From the NCBI GenBank assembly GCA_035534615.1, contig DATLRO010000070.1:3095-67094 (forward strand): 64,000 bases of DNA, given 5' to 3'. Position 1 is the stretch's first letter. Each line of letters opens with the position of its first letter. Source of the DNA: JAGWRA01 sp035534615. Lineage in GTDB: Bacteria; Acidobacteriota; Vicinamibacteria; Vicinamibacterales; CAVVIG01. The notes under the pieces were generated by a model that ran no database searches, had not been told where the DNA came from, and saw only the letters and a list, made by a program, of their open reading frames with translations. Below are positions 40,836 to 49,110 of the stretch, in pieces. A program made the translations under genes and the position numbers.

Positions 40836-41972
40836 TCAGGCGCGCGTCTGCAGGGCGTCGGCGAGCAGATCGGCCACGCGTCCGAGCGCCTCGTGCAGGT
40901 AGGCCGGCTGTTCGCCGTAGCCGATGCGCAAATAGCCGTCCATGCCGAAATGATCGCCCGGAACGACGAGCACGCTCTTCTCCTCGCGCAGGCGCGTGAC
41001 CAGCGTTGTCGAATTGATCGCGTGGTGGTAGCGCACGTACACGATCGCGCCCGCCTCCGGTGGCACGTAGCTGAACAGCGACCCGCGGGACGCCAGCCAG
41101 TCGCGCATGACCGGCCAGTTCGTCCGCAGGATGCCGCGCGTCCGCTCGAGCAGCTGCGCCCGGCGCTCCGGCTGCAGCGCGATGCGCGCCAGGTAGTCGC
41201 TGAGCGCGCCCGGGCAGATCGTCGTGTAGTCGTGGCGCATCCAGAGCTGAGCGATCAGATCGGGCGGCCCGGCGATCCAGCCGATGCGCAGCCCCGGCAG
41301 CCCGTAGGCCTTCGAGAGGCCGCTGGTGACGATCACGCGCTCGTAGCGCCCCCAGGCCGACGGCGTCTCGTGGCCGTCCAGCTCGGCGCCGCGGTAGATT
41401 TCGTCGGCGAGCAGCCAGGTGCCGTGGCGCGCCGCGATCGCGCAGATCGCGTCGACCTCCGCCTCCTGCAGCCGCGCGCCGGTCGGGTTGTTCGGGTTGC
41501 AGATGACGATGAGCCGCGTCTGCGGCGTCACCAGCGCGCGGAGCTCGTCCAGGTCCGGCGCCCAGCGCCGCGGCCCCTCGACCGCGCGCAGCGGACAGGC
41601 GCGCACCCGGCCGCCGAAGCCGCGTGCCAGTCCCCAGGTCTGCAGGTAGTTCGGCGTCACGATCACGACCTCGTCGCCCGGCGACACCAGGTGCCACGTG
41701 ACGAGCAGGTTCGCTTCCGAGCCGCCGTTGGTGACCTCGAGGTGATCGGGCGTCGCCCCGGGATAGAGGCGCGCGATCGCCTCGCGCAGCGCCACCGTGC
41801 CGTTCGACTGCGTGTACCCGATCCGCTGGCCGAGCAGCGCCTCCACCGACCCGCCGGCACCGACCAGATCGTGCAGCCGGAGCGGATGGACCCCGCTCTC
41901 CGAGAGATTGAAGGAGACCAGGTTCTCGTACGTGGACTGCATCCGCTCCATGTCGAATTGTTCGATCTGCAT
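40836..41972 (-). CDS. Class I/II PLP aminotransferase
   Basis: The 378-residue fold-type I enzyme has VTNGGSEANLLVTWHLVSPGDEVV, NPNNPTGARL, the Asp and Tyr in LLADEIYRGAEL, the Schiff-base Lys in TSGLSKAYGLPGLRIGW, and the distal Arg in LRIGYGE. Substrate unknown; it resembles the aspartate or aromatic group. GGAGG lies 4 bases before ATG 41972. Placed after the homoserine dehydrogenase on the same strand with a 108-base gap, so co-transcription is uncertain. Confidence 0.85.
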   Translation of the reverse strand: MQIEQFDMERMQSTYENLVSFNLSESGVHPLRLHDLVGAGGSVEALLGQRIGYTQSNGTVALREAIARLYPGATPDHLEVTNGGSEANLLVTWHLVSPGDEVVIVTPNYLQTWGLARGFGGRVRACPLRAVEGPRRWAPDLDELRALVTPQTRLIVICNPNNPTGARLQEAEVDAICAIAARHGTWLLADEIYRGAELDGHETPSAWGRYERVIVTSGLSKAYGLPGLRIGWIAGPPDLIAQLWMRHDYTTICPGALSDYLARIALQPERRAQLLERTRGILRTNWPVMRDWLASRGSLFSYVPPEAGAIVYVRYHHAINSTTLVTRLREEKSVLVVPGDHFGMDGYLRIGYGEQPAYLHEALGRVADLLADALQTRA

Positions 41973-42060
41973 CGTGCCTCCGCGGGCTGAGCTGTTCTCA
42001 GCAGTCTATCCGAGAACCGGGCGGTGACGCGCCGGACGCGGCTGCCGCCGGGCGGCTGTG

Positions 42061-42066
42061 TATACT
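42061..42066 (+). promoter_or_regulatory. TATACT -10 element of the SIMPL gene
   Basis: A -10-like hexamer 64 bases before the ATG at 42130, followed by an untranslated leader with AAGGAGG. The -35 is not clear. Confidence 0.4.
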
Positions 42067-42129
42067 GCGGAAAGCGGGCGCGAGACGGCCGGCAAGGCCG
42101 CCGGGCCGCGCCACACAAGGAGGGCGGCC

Positions 42130-42852
42130 ATGATCCTTCGTCGCGCGTTGCCAGTGGCGGGAGCGGTGGTCGCCGGCTGGCTCCTGGTGGCGGCCTCCCC
42201 GGCCCGCGCACAGACGAGGCCCGGGATCGATCGAGCCCCGGTGGTCGTCGCCGACGGGGAAGCGGTGATCCGCCGGGCGCCGGACCGCGCTTACGTGTCC
42301 GTGGCCGTCGAGTCGCGCGCCCCGCGGCCCGACGCGGCGCTCGCGCGCAACGCCGCCGTCATGACGACCGTGCAGCAGCGGCTGGCCGCCCTCGGCCTGC
42401 CGAAGACGGCCGTGGAGACGCTCGCCTACAGCCTCGAGCAGGAGTTCGATTTCGTCGATGGCAAGCGGATCCCGAAGGATTACCTCGCGACGAACGTGAT
42501 CCGGATCACCCTGGACGACCTCGGTCGCGTCGGCCCGACGATCGACGCCGCCGTGCAGGCCGGCGCCGACCGCGTCCAGTCGATCCGGTTCGACCTGCGC
42601 GACCGCGAAGCGGTCGAGCGCGAAGCGCTGACGAAAGCGGCCGCCGACGCGCGCGCGCGGGCCCAGGCGGCCGCCGCCGGCGTCGGCCGCACCCTCGACC
42701 GGATCGTCCGGATCGACGCCACCTCGACGCCGTCGCCCCGCCCGACCGCATCCCCCCTGCTGCGGGCCGCCCCGGCCGCGGCCGACACGCCGATTTCGCC
42801 AGGCGAAATCGAGATCCGGGCGCGCGTCATCCTGACCGCGACGCTGAAGTAG
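42130..42852 (+). CDS. Exported SIMPL-domain (DUF541) protein
   Basis: A 240-residue protein with a signal peptide (MILRRALPVAGAVVAGWLL, cleaved after ARA-Q). The SIMPL body shows VVVADGEAVIRRAPDRAYVSVAVE, MTTVQQRLAALGLPKTAVETLAYSL, ATNVIRITL, and the KAAADARARAQAAAAGVG helix. Function unknown; the family is periplasmic. AAGGAGG at 42117-42123 lies 6 bases before the ATG, which decides this start. Confidence 0.87.
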   Translation: MILRRALPVAGAVVAGWLLVAASPARAQTRPGIDRAPVVVADGEAVIRRAPDRAYVSVAVESRAPRPDAALARNAAVMTTVQQRLAALGLPKTAVETLAYSLEQEFDFVDGKRIPKDYLATNVIRITLDDLGRVGPTIDAAVQAGADRVQSIRFDLRDREAVEREALTKAAADARARAQAAAAGVGRTLDRIVRIDATSTPSPRPTASPLLRAAPAAADTPISPGEIEIRARVILTATLK

Positions 42853-42951
42853 CGGCCGGACGCGGGCGGTTTAACTCCCGGCGGTGGTTGCCGATCAAAT
42901 ACCAGCAGAGGGGGGCCGTCGGGCAGGGTGGCCCGGCGGCGAAGAGGCGCC

Positions 42952-43038
42952 ATGGTCCGTCGAAGCCTGCTCGTGGTCCTGCTGTCGCTCGTCGGCGCCG
43001 TCCTGTGGATTGTCGCGATCGAAGGCGGCCTGTTCTGA
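42952..43038 (+). CDS. 28-residue single-pass membrane peptide (putative)
   Basis: ATG 42952 to TGA 43036-43038 encodes MVRRSLLVVLLSLVGAVLWI and then VAIEGGLF: a basic start, one hydrophobic helix and a short tail. AAGAGG lies 4 bases before the ATG. A hairpin at 43042-43065 follows directly, as expected for a transcript end. Too short for homology; it may also be chance in a GC-rich gap. Confidence 0.4.
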   Translation: MVRRSLLVVLLSLVGAVLWIVAIEGGLF

Positions 43039-43041
43039 GCC

Positions 43042-43065
43042 GGCACGCCTCGCCGCGCGCGTGCC
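43042..43065. terminator. Hairpin between convergent genes
   Basis: GGCACGC and GCGTGCC form a 7-bp stem with a 10-base loop, between the small membrane peptide (plus) and the methyltransferase gene (minus). No strong T run. Confidence 0.4.
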
Positions 43066-43104
43066 GCCTCCGTTGCGCATGGCCTCAGGCCTGCCGTCGC
43101 GGGA

Positions 43105-43746
43105 TCATCGTCCTCCGGCCATCAGCCACGCCTTGACGGCGAGCAGCACGTAGCCTCCCCCGATGGCCAGCAGCGTGCCGCGCTCGCTGAACAGCGTGTC
43201 CCGCCACGAGTACGCCGGCCGCGCGCTCAGCGCCTCGCCGAGCCGGCCGGGTGCCGGCCACCATCGCCCCACCCGCCTCGAGTACTCCTGATAGTCCGAT
43301 CCCATCCGCGTCGCCAGCAGCGTTTCTTCCCACCGGACGATGGCGTGGTATTCGAGCGCGAGGAGTGCGAAAACCAGCGGCGCCATCCAGAGCAGGCCCG
43401 CGCTCACCGTGAAGCCGAGCCAGATGCCGATATTGCCGACATAGAGCGGATTGCGGACCAGCACGAACGGGCCGCTCGCGACCAGGGCGCCGGTCCGGCC
43501 GCTGCGCGTCCGGGAAATGACGCCGATGTGCCGCACGGCCCAGAGACGCAGCCCCTCGGCGGCGGCGACCAGGACCGGTCCCGCGACGCCGATCAGCCGG
43601 ATGTCGCGGCTCGCGTGCCAGGTGACCGCCAGCAGCGCCACGACGATCGGCAGCGGCAGCCAGCTCCGTCGCCGGAACAGCCAGTCGCCCGCCCGAACCC
43701 ACCCGGACGCCCCCAGGTTCCCCTCGCTCGCCGCCGCGTTGCCCAC
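43105..43746 (-). CDS. ICMT/PEMT-like membrane methyltransferase
   Basis: A 213-residue integral membrane protein with about five helices. The C-terminal SAM-binding part has LVRNPLYVGNIGIWLGF and EYHAIVRWEETLL with the conserved Glu-Glu, then DYQEYSRRVGRWWP, the pattern of isoprenylcysteine carboxyl methyltransferase and phospholipid methyltransferases. Substrate unknown. The GTG start at 43746 has TATACT 6 bases upstream, suggesting a leaderless mRNA. Confidence 0.82.
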   Translation of the reverse strand: MGNAAASEGNLGASGWVRAGDWLFRRRSWLPLPIVVALLAVTWHASRDIRLIGVAGPVLVAAAEGLRLWAVRHIGVISRTRSGRTGALVASGPFVLVRNPLYVGNIGIWLGFTVSAGLLWMAPLVFALLALEYHAIVRWEETLLATRMGSDYQEYSRRVGRWWPAPGRLGEALSARPAYSWRDTLFSERGTLLAIGGGYVLLAVKAWLMAGGR

Positions 43747-43752
43747 GGGGCG

Positions 43753-43758
43753 AGTATA
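43753..43758 (-). promoter_or_regulatory. TATACT -10 element of the methyltransferase gene
   Basis: On the minus strand the hexamer is 6 bases before GTG 43746; transcription would start at the codon itself. Confidence 0.5.
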
Positions 43759-43771
43759 GCTGCGGACCGGT

Positions 43772-43794
43772 CCTCGGGGCTCGGTGCTCGGCTC
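43772..43794. repeat. GAGCACCGAGCCCCGAG repeat unit
   Basis: Minus-strand copy of the short dispersed repeat also found at 5765-5784, 40799-40820, 50275-50297 and 59591-59664. Confidence 0.6.
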
Positions 43795-43807
43795 GCGCCT
43801 TTGACTC

Positions 43808-43835
43808 TTGCGCCCGGCCTGCCCTCTGTTATAAT
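43808..43835 (+). promoter_or_regulatory. Promoter of the cysteine operon
   Basis: TTGCGC (43808-43813), a 16-base spacer and a consensus TATAAT (43830-43835). Transcription would start near 43842, about 37 bases before the cysM ATG. Confidence 0.6.
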
Positions 43836-43878
43836 TCCGACTGGATTGGTCGTATATCGCGACCCTGGCAGATGCTCC

Positions 43879-44841
43879 ATGGGCACCCTGACTTGTCCGG
43901 CTCCGGCCGTCGACCAGACCGTCCTCGACCTCATCGGTGAGACCCCGCTGCTGCGGCTGCGCCCGTTCGAGCGGGAACTGGCGGGGGTCGAACTGTACGC
44001 GAAGGCCGAGTGGAAGAACCCGGGCGGATCGGTCAAGGACCGGGCCGCACTCCGGATGATCACCGAGGCCGAAGCGGGCGGCCGCCTCGCGGCCGGCCGG
44101 ACCATTCTGGATGCGACCTCGGGCAACACGGGTATCGGCTACGCGATGATCGGCGCGGCGCGCGGCTACCGCGTGCGGCTGTGTCTGCCGTCGAACGCGA
44201 GCCCCGAGCGGCAGCGGATTCTGCGGGCGTACGGCGCGGACGTCGTGCTCACGAGCCCGCTCGAGGGGACCGACGGCGCGATCCGGGAGGCGCGGCGCCT
44301 GTATGCGGCCGAGCCGGACCGCTATTTCTACCCGGACCAGTACAACAACGAGGCGAACTGGCGGGCGCACTACGACACGACCGGGCCGGAAATCATCCGG
44401 CAAACCGGCGGGCGGGTGACGCATTTCGTGGCCGGTCTGGGGACGAGCGGCACGTTCGTCGGCGTCGGCCGGCGGCTGCGGGCGTGGAACCCCGGCGTCC
44501 AGCTCTGTTCCTTCCAGCCCGATTCGCCGTTCCACGGCCTCGAGGGGCTGAAGCACATGGAGACGGCGATCGTGCCGGGGATTTACGACCGGGCGCTTGC
44601 CGACCGCGACCTGCGGATCGGGACGGAAGAGGCGTATCGGATGGTACGGCGGCTGGCCCGCGAGGCCGGCCTGCTCGTCGGGATCTCCAGCGGAGCGGCG
44701 CTGGCGGCCTGCCTGCAGGTGGCGCGCGGCCTGCACGACGCCGTCATCGTCACGGTGTTTCCCGACGGTGCGGAGAAGTACCTGACGGACCGGTTCTGGG
44801 ACGCGGAGGAAGACGACGAAGGGGCGCCCGCGCGTGGCTGA
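43879..44841 (+). CDS. cysM: Cysteine synthase CysM type
   Basis: A 320-residue PLP beta-replacement enzyme. The Lys is in NPGGSVKDRAA, with TSGNTGIGYA, GLGTSGTFVGVGRRLR and GISSGAALAA following. Placed with a JAMM protease and a sulfur-carrier gene, it probably uses a carrier thiocarboxylate (as mycobacterial CysM with CysO) and perhaps O-phosphoserine, rather than free sulfide; the substrate is inferred from context. Overlaps the next gene by 8 bases. Confidence 0.9.
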   Translation: MGTLTCPAPAVDQTVLDLIGETPLLRLRPFERELAGVELYAKAEWKNPGGSVKDRAALRMITEAEAGGRLAAGRTILDATSGNTGIGYAMIGAARGYRVRLCLPSNASPERQRILRAYGADVVLTSPLEGTDGAIREARRLYAAEPDRYFYPDQYNNEANWRAHYDTTGPEIIRQTGGRVTHFVAGLGTSGTFVGVGRRLRAWNPGVQLCSFQPDSPFHGLEGLKHMETAIVPGIYDRALADRDLRIGTEEAYRMVRRLAREAGLLVGISSGAALAACLQVARGLHDAVIVTVFPDGAEKYLTDRFWDAEEDDEGAPARG

Positions 44842-45298
44842 TCAGCCGCTCGTGCTGTCGGGCGCCGTGTCGGCCGCCATCCGCGCGCACGGCGGCGAGG
44901 CGTATCCGCACGAATGCTGCGGCGCGCTGATCGGCCGGGACGGCCGGGTCACCGAGGCGTTCGCGCTGTCGAACACGACCGAGGAGGGGCCGCGGCGGCG
45001 GTTCCTGGTCCGGCCGGCCGATTACCGGGCCGCCGAGCAGCGGGCCTCGTCCATCGGCGCCGAACTGCTCGGGTTCTACCATTCCCATCCGGATCACCCG
45101 GCGCACCCGTCGCAGTACGATCTCGATCACGCCTGGCCGTTCTTCGGCTACGTGATTGTGGCGGTGGCGGAAGGGCAGCCGGCGGCAATGACGGTCTGGT
45201 GGCTGAAGGACGACCGGTCGGCGTTCGACCCGGGACGTCTGATCGAGGAAGGCGGGGCGGCGGCGCTGGAGGACGCGGCGCCGGGCCGCCTGCGCTGA
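44834..45298 (+). CDS. JAMM/MPN+ metalloprotease (Mec-like)
   Basis: The 154-residue product has the JAMM zinc site: Glu in YPHECCGALIG and HSHPDHPAHPSQYD (HxH-x7-S-x2-D). In Mycobacterium, Mec releases cysteine from the CysO C-terminus. Here the next gene is a ThiS-E1-rhodanese fusion, so this protease may also process that protein. The GTG start overlaps cysM by 8 bases; a second JAMM-free reading is not seen. Cytoplasmic. Confidence 0.88.
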   Translation: MADQPLVLSGAVSAAIRAHGGEAYPHECCGALIGRDGRVTEAFALSNTTEEGPRRRFLVRPADYRAAEQRASSIGAELLGFYHSHPDHPAHPSQYDLDHAWPFFGYVIVAVAEGQPAAMTVWWLKDDRSAFDPGRLIEEGGAAALEDAAPGRLR

Positions 45299-45324
45299 CG
45301 CACGACGGGGGAGAACCGAACATC

Positions 45325-46779
45325 ATGGGCAACAGGATTCTGATTCCGACGCCGCTCCGGCCGTACACGGGCAAGCAGGACGCGGTCGAGGTGGAAGGCC
45401 GCACGGTGGCCGAGCTGCTGGCGGACCTGACGACCCGCTACGGGGCGCTGCGGCCCCATCTGTACAACGAGGCGGGGCAGCTCCGGAGCTTCGTCAATGT
45501 CTACGTGAACGACGAGGACATCCGGTATCTGGCGAAGGAACAGACGCCCGTGCAGCCGGGCGACACGATCAGCATCATTCCGTCGGTGGCCGGCGGCGCG
45601 GGCGACGCCGCCGTCGCGGCAGAACCGCCAGCCCTCTCCAGGGACGAGGTCAAGCGCTACAGCCGGCACCTCATCATGCCGGAGGTCGGCATGGAGGGGC
45701 AGCAGCGGCTGAAGGCGGCGCGGGTGCTGTGCATCGGCGCCGGCGGCCTGGGCTCACCGGTGGCGATGTATCTGGCGGCCGCTGGTGTCGGGACGCTCGG
45801 GCTGGTCGATTTCGACGTCGTCGACTTCAGCAACCTGCAGCGCCAGATCCTGCACGGCACGCCGGACGTCGGCCGGTCGAAGCTGGCGTCGGCGAAGGAC
45901 CGGCTGCACTCGCTGAATCCGGAGATCGAGATCCAGACGTACGAAACGGCGCTCTCGTCCGCCAATGCGCTGGGGCTCTTCGAGCCGTACGACATCATCG
46001 TCGATGGCACGGACAACTTTCCGACGCGCTACCTGGTGAACGACGCCTGCGTGCTGCTCGGCCGCCCGAACGTGTACGGGAGCATCTTCCGGTTCGAAGG
46101 CCAGGCGTCCGTCTTCGCGACCGAGGGCGGGCCGTGCTACCGCTGCCTCTATCCGGAGCCGCCGCCGCCCGGGCTGGTGCCGAGCTGCGCCGAAGGGGGC
46201 GTGCTGGGCGTCCTGCCGGGCATCATCGGCACGATCCAGGCGGCCGAGGCGATCAAGCTGATCATCGGCGCCGGCGAGCCGCTCATCGGGCGGTTCCTGA
46301 TCTTCGACGCGCTGCGGATGCGGTTCCGCGAGCTGAAGCTGCGGAAGGACCCCGACTGCCCGGTCTGCGGCGCGAACCCGACCGTACGCGCGCTGATCGA
46401 TTACGAGCAGTTCTGCGGCCTCCGGCCGGCCGCCCCCGAGGCTGCGCAGGCGCCGGCCGCCATCGAAGAGATCACGCCGATCGCCCTGAAGGCGCGGCTG
46501 GATCGGGGCGACGACCTGCTGATCCTCGACGTCCGCGAACCGCAGGAGTACCGGATCAACCGGATCGCCGGGTCGGTGCTCATCCCGCTCGGCGACCTGC
46601 CGGCGCGCTTCGGTGAGCTGGAGGCCGACCGGGAGATCATCGCGCAGTGCAAGTCGGGCGTCCGGAGCGCCCGGGCGGCCGAGTTCCTGAAGTCGGTCGG
46701 CTTCACCCGGGTCCGGAACCTGCAGGGCGGCATTCTCGGCTGGATCGACGCGGTCGATCCCGGCCAGCCGAAGTACTGA
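45325..46779 (+). CDS. ThiS/MoaD-like carrier fused to MoeB/ThiF E1 and rhodanese
   Basis: The 484-residue protein joins three parts. Residues 1-92 are a ubiquitin-like sulfur carrier ending in SVAGG (Gly-Gly at 90-91). Residues about 105-350 are an E1-like adenylyltransferase with RYSRHLIMPEVG, the ATP loop CIGAGGLGSPV, DGTDNFPTRY, and zinc Cys pairs CYRC and CPVC. The C-terminal rhodanese (about 375-484) has the active Cys in AQCKSGVRSA. The carrier would be adenylated and thiocarboxylated to supply CysM. Because Gly-Gly is internal, it needs cleavage to act as a free carrier, or it works tethered with a modified chemistry. ATG 45325 follows the JAMM gene by 26 bases. Confidence 0.9.
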   Translation: MGNRILIPTPLRPYTGKQDAVEVEGRTVAELLADLTTRYGALRPHLYNEAGQLRSFVNVYVNDEDIRYLAKEQTPVQPGDTISIIPSVAGGAGDAAVAAEPPALSRDEVKRYSRHLIMPEVGMEGQQRLKAARVLCIGAGGLGSPVAMYLAAAGVGTLGLVDFDVVDFSNLQRQILHGTPDVGRSKLASAKDRLHSLNPEIEIQTYETALSSANALGLFEPYDIIVDGTDNFPTRYLVNDACVLLGRPNVYGSIFRFEGQASVFATEGGPCYRCLYPEPPPPGLVPSCAEGGVLGVLPGIIGTIQAAEAIKLIIGAGEPLIGRFLIFDALRMRFRELKLRKDPDCPVCGANPTVRALIDYEQFCGLRPAAPEAAQAPAAIEEITPIALKARLDRGDDLLILDVREPQEYRINRIAGSVLIPLGDLPARFGELEADREIIAQCKSGVRSARAAEFLKSVGFTRVRNLQGGILGWIDAVDPGQPKY

Positions 46780-46793
46780 CCCGATCGTCATGC

Positions 46794-46825
46794 GGCGGCG
46801 CGGCGCCTGCGGGTGCCGCGCCGCC
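46794..46825 (+). terminator. Strong hairpin terminator of the cysteine operon
   Basis: GGCGGCGCGGC and its complement form an 11-bp stem with a 10-base loop, 15 bases after the stop of the fusion gene, followed by TTCATGCCTT. Confidence 0.65.
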
Positions 46826-47010
46826 TTCATGCCTTCCCGTTTCCCACCTCACGTTCTCCAGTCCGCGTCGGCGGCCGCCATGGCCGGTCGACCGCCCAAC
46901 CCCGGCGTGCGGCGCGGTGAAAATCGCCGACCGATTTCGCCCGCGGGACACTACAATGAACGGCCCGGGTGTGCCGGAGAAGGTGCGCTCCCGCGTGGAA
47001 GGACGGATGC

Positions 47011-48429
47011 ATGCGTCAGCGTGTCGCGATCTTCATCCTCTGTGCCCTGTGGACTCCGGCCGGCCTCGCCCGCGCGCAGGCGCGCGGGCAGAACGCCGCG
47101 GCGCTGGCGAACGGGCCGGTCGCGGCCGCGGCGGCGTCGGCCGGGTCGTCTTCCGGCGCGTCCTCGCCGTCCGCGTCGGGCTACGCGCTGCCCGACTCGC
47201 GGCGACTGCACATTCGCGTCAGCTTCCTGGCCGGCTACGGCGTGGACGAGGCCCAGAACTCGCAGCTGGGGTTCGAGGGGCAGGGGGGCGTGGGCTGGGC
47301 GATCGTCGATCTCTTCGGCGCGATGACGGACCACCTCTCGTATCGGCTGGAGGTGAACCCGGTCAACGACACCGCGCCGCTGCCCGGCTGCGGCCAGCCC
47401 GGTTATTTCTATCCGAACAGCCCGCAGAATCTCGGCCCGGTCGTCCGCTGCACCAGCGATGGACTCAGGCGGGTGGACGACTACAAGTTCACGGCGCTCG
47501 ACCCGCTGGTCCAGCAGGGGCCGATCCGCCAGGCGTACGTGAATTACCAGCGCGGCGCGTTCGGCCTCCGCTTCGGCCGGTTCATCCTGCCGCTCGGGTT
47601 CAACTGGCAGAAGGCCGGCTCGTTCACCGCCAAGGACGCCACGCACATCCAGCGGATCGATGCCGAGGCGAGCTTCGGCGCGCAGCTGTCGCTGCAGCAC
47701 CAGCGGGCGGACGGCACGCCGCTCGCCGCGGTGCACCTGGCGGCCGTCGCGGGAAGCGGGAACCGGTACCACGATTACGACTACTACTATTTCGTGAACG
47801 CCAGCGCCCATACGAACTCGTCGCTGACCGCCCTCGTCTCGGGCACCGTGTTCCCCGTCCGTGCGCTCGAGGTCCGGGCGGCCTACCAGTACGGCTACAC
47901 CGGATCGAAGGTCGAGTCGGTGCCGAACTACTTCGCCGACAAGCACAACGACAAGGCCCTGGTCCTCAGCGCGCGGTACCGGCCGATTCCCCACGCGAGC
48001 GTGTTCGGCGAATACGCCCATTACGTGTGGGGCCCGACGCCCACCTCGGCGGCGCTCCTGGGGGTCGACCCGGCGCCGATCAACAAGAACGGCTACTACG
48101 TGGGCGGCGAAGGGTCGTATCCGGTGACCGGCGACCTGAAGCTCGGGGTGGTCGTGACCCGGGAGGAGCTGTCGCGCGACGATTCGCTGGTGAAGTACCT
48201 GGCGAGCCGGAATCTGTATGGCGTGTCGATGGGCAAGAAGGAACGCGACACGATCATCCGCGCGTATGCGACCTTCGGCCGGTACCTGACGGTGGCGCTG
48301 TACCGGACCTGGCTGGACAATCCGTTCCCCTGGCTGTCGGGCATCGCCCCGGTGACCGGCCCCGGCCAGTACCAGAGCCGCGGCTCGAACCGGTGGGGCC
48401 TGGTGGTCCTCATGCAGTTCCCGTCGTAG
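47011..48429 (+). CDS. Outer-membrane porin-like protein
   Basis: A 472-residue exported protein: signal peptide MRQRVAIFILCALWTPAGLARA, an Ala/Ser-rich linker, then alternating amphipathic strands typical of a beta barrel (RLHIRVSFLAGYGV, LSYRLEVNPVN, FGLRFGRFILPLGF, LEVRAAYQYGYTG, ALVLSARYRP). It ends in VVLMQFPS rather than the usual Phe. Similar to phosphate-selective or oligogalacturonate porin folds. Substrate unknown. ATG 47011 has GGAAGGA upstream. Confidence 0.75.
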   Translation: MRQRVAIFILCALWTPAGLARAQARGQNAAALANGPVAAAAASAGSSSGASSPSASGYALPDSRRLHIRVSFLAGYGVDEAQNSQLGFEGQGGVGWAIVDLFGAMTDHLSYRLEVNPVNDTAPLPGCGQPGYFYPNSPQNLGPVVRCTSDGLRRVDDYKFTALDPLVQQGPIRQAYVNYQRGAFGLRFGRFILPLGFNWQKAGSFTAKDATHIQRIDAEASFGAQLSLQHQRADGTPLAAVHLAAVAGSGNRYHDYDYYYFVNASAHTNSSLTALVSGTVFPVRALEVRAAYQYGYTGSKVESVPNYFADKHNDKALVLSARYRPIPHASVFGEYAHYVWGPTPTSAALLGVDPAPINKNGYYVGGEGSYPVTGDLKLGVVVTREELSRDDSLVKYLASRNLYGVSMGKKERDTIIRAYATFGRYLTVALYRTWLDNPFPWLSGIAPVTGPGQYQSRGSNRWGLVVLMQFPS

Positions 48430-48508
48430 CCCGGTCAGCCGCGCCGGCGGGCGAACGGGCCGGATCTGCAGCGGATGGGCCGAAGCGGGCGCCAAACGGC
48501 CCGTCGCG

Positions 48509-48558
48509 TTGACCTGCCAGGTCGGGCCCGGTAAAATAGGACTGTACCGGTCCTATTT
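48509..48558 (+). promoter_or_regulatory. iscR promoter overlapped by an Rrf2 operator
   Basis: TTGACC (48509-48514), a 17-base spacer and TAAAAT (48532-48537) make a near-consensus promoter. Overlapping the -10 is a perfect inverted repeat with 9-base arms AAATAGGAC (48534-48542) and GTCCTATTT (48550-48558) and a 7-base centre, closely like IscR/Rrf2 sites. This suggests autoregulation of the isc operon by cluster status. Confidence 0.75.
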
Positions 48559-48625
48559 CAAGGCGCTGGGGGCGGCTCACCGTACGCGGCAGGCGCGGAC
48601 GGCGGGATCGGCCCGGTTCCACATC

Positions 48626-49084
48626 ATGCTCAGGTTCTCCAAGAAGGCCGACTACGCCCTCATCGCGATGAAGCATCTCGTGCTGCGCGGCGAGCAGGCG
48701 ACGAGCGCGCGCGAGATTGCCGAGCAGTACGGCATTCCGGTCGAGCTGATGGCGAAGGTGCTGCAGCGCCTCGCCCGGCGCGGCCTGCTCGTGTCGAGCC
48801 AGGGAACGCGCGGCGGGTACAAGCTGTCGCGATCGCCGCGACTCATGTCGGTGGCCGACGTGATCCAGGCGATCGACGGCCCGGTGACGGTGACCGCCTG
48901 CTCGACGACCGACGAGAAGTGCGAGCAGTACCACACCTGCAACGTCCGCGATCCGCTCTGGCGGATCAAGGAGCGCATCGTGACGGCGCTCGGCACCTGC
49001 AGCATCTCCGAGCTGGCGTCGGATGCGCCCGAGCCTGCCGCGCCGGCCGGCGCGCGCGCGGCCGTCTGGCATCCGCCCGTCTAG
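48626..49084 (+). CDS. iscR: Rrf2-family [2Fe-2S] regulator IscR
   Basis: A 152-residue winged-helix repressor. The DNA-binding part shows MLRFSKKADYALIAMKHL, IAEQYGIPVELMAKVLQRLARRGLL (cited in parts) and GTRGGYKLS. Three Cys at residues 92, 99 and 105 (C-x6-C-x5-C) match the IscR cluster ligands, and VIQAIDGPV precedes them. The start ATG 48626 is the first that preserves the family N-terminus. It heads iscS-iscU; the operator upstream implies autorepression. Confidence 0.92.
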   Translation: MLRFSKKADYALIAMKHLVLRGEQATSAREIAEQYGIPVELMAKVLQRLARRGLLVSSQGTRGGYKLSRSPRLMSVADVIQAIDGPVTVTACSTTDEKCEQYHTCNVRDPLWRIKERIVTALGTCSISELASDAPEPAAPAGARAAVWHPPV

Positions 49085-49110
49085 TCCACGGCCCGGGCCG
49101 GCCACCCACC

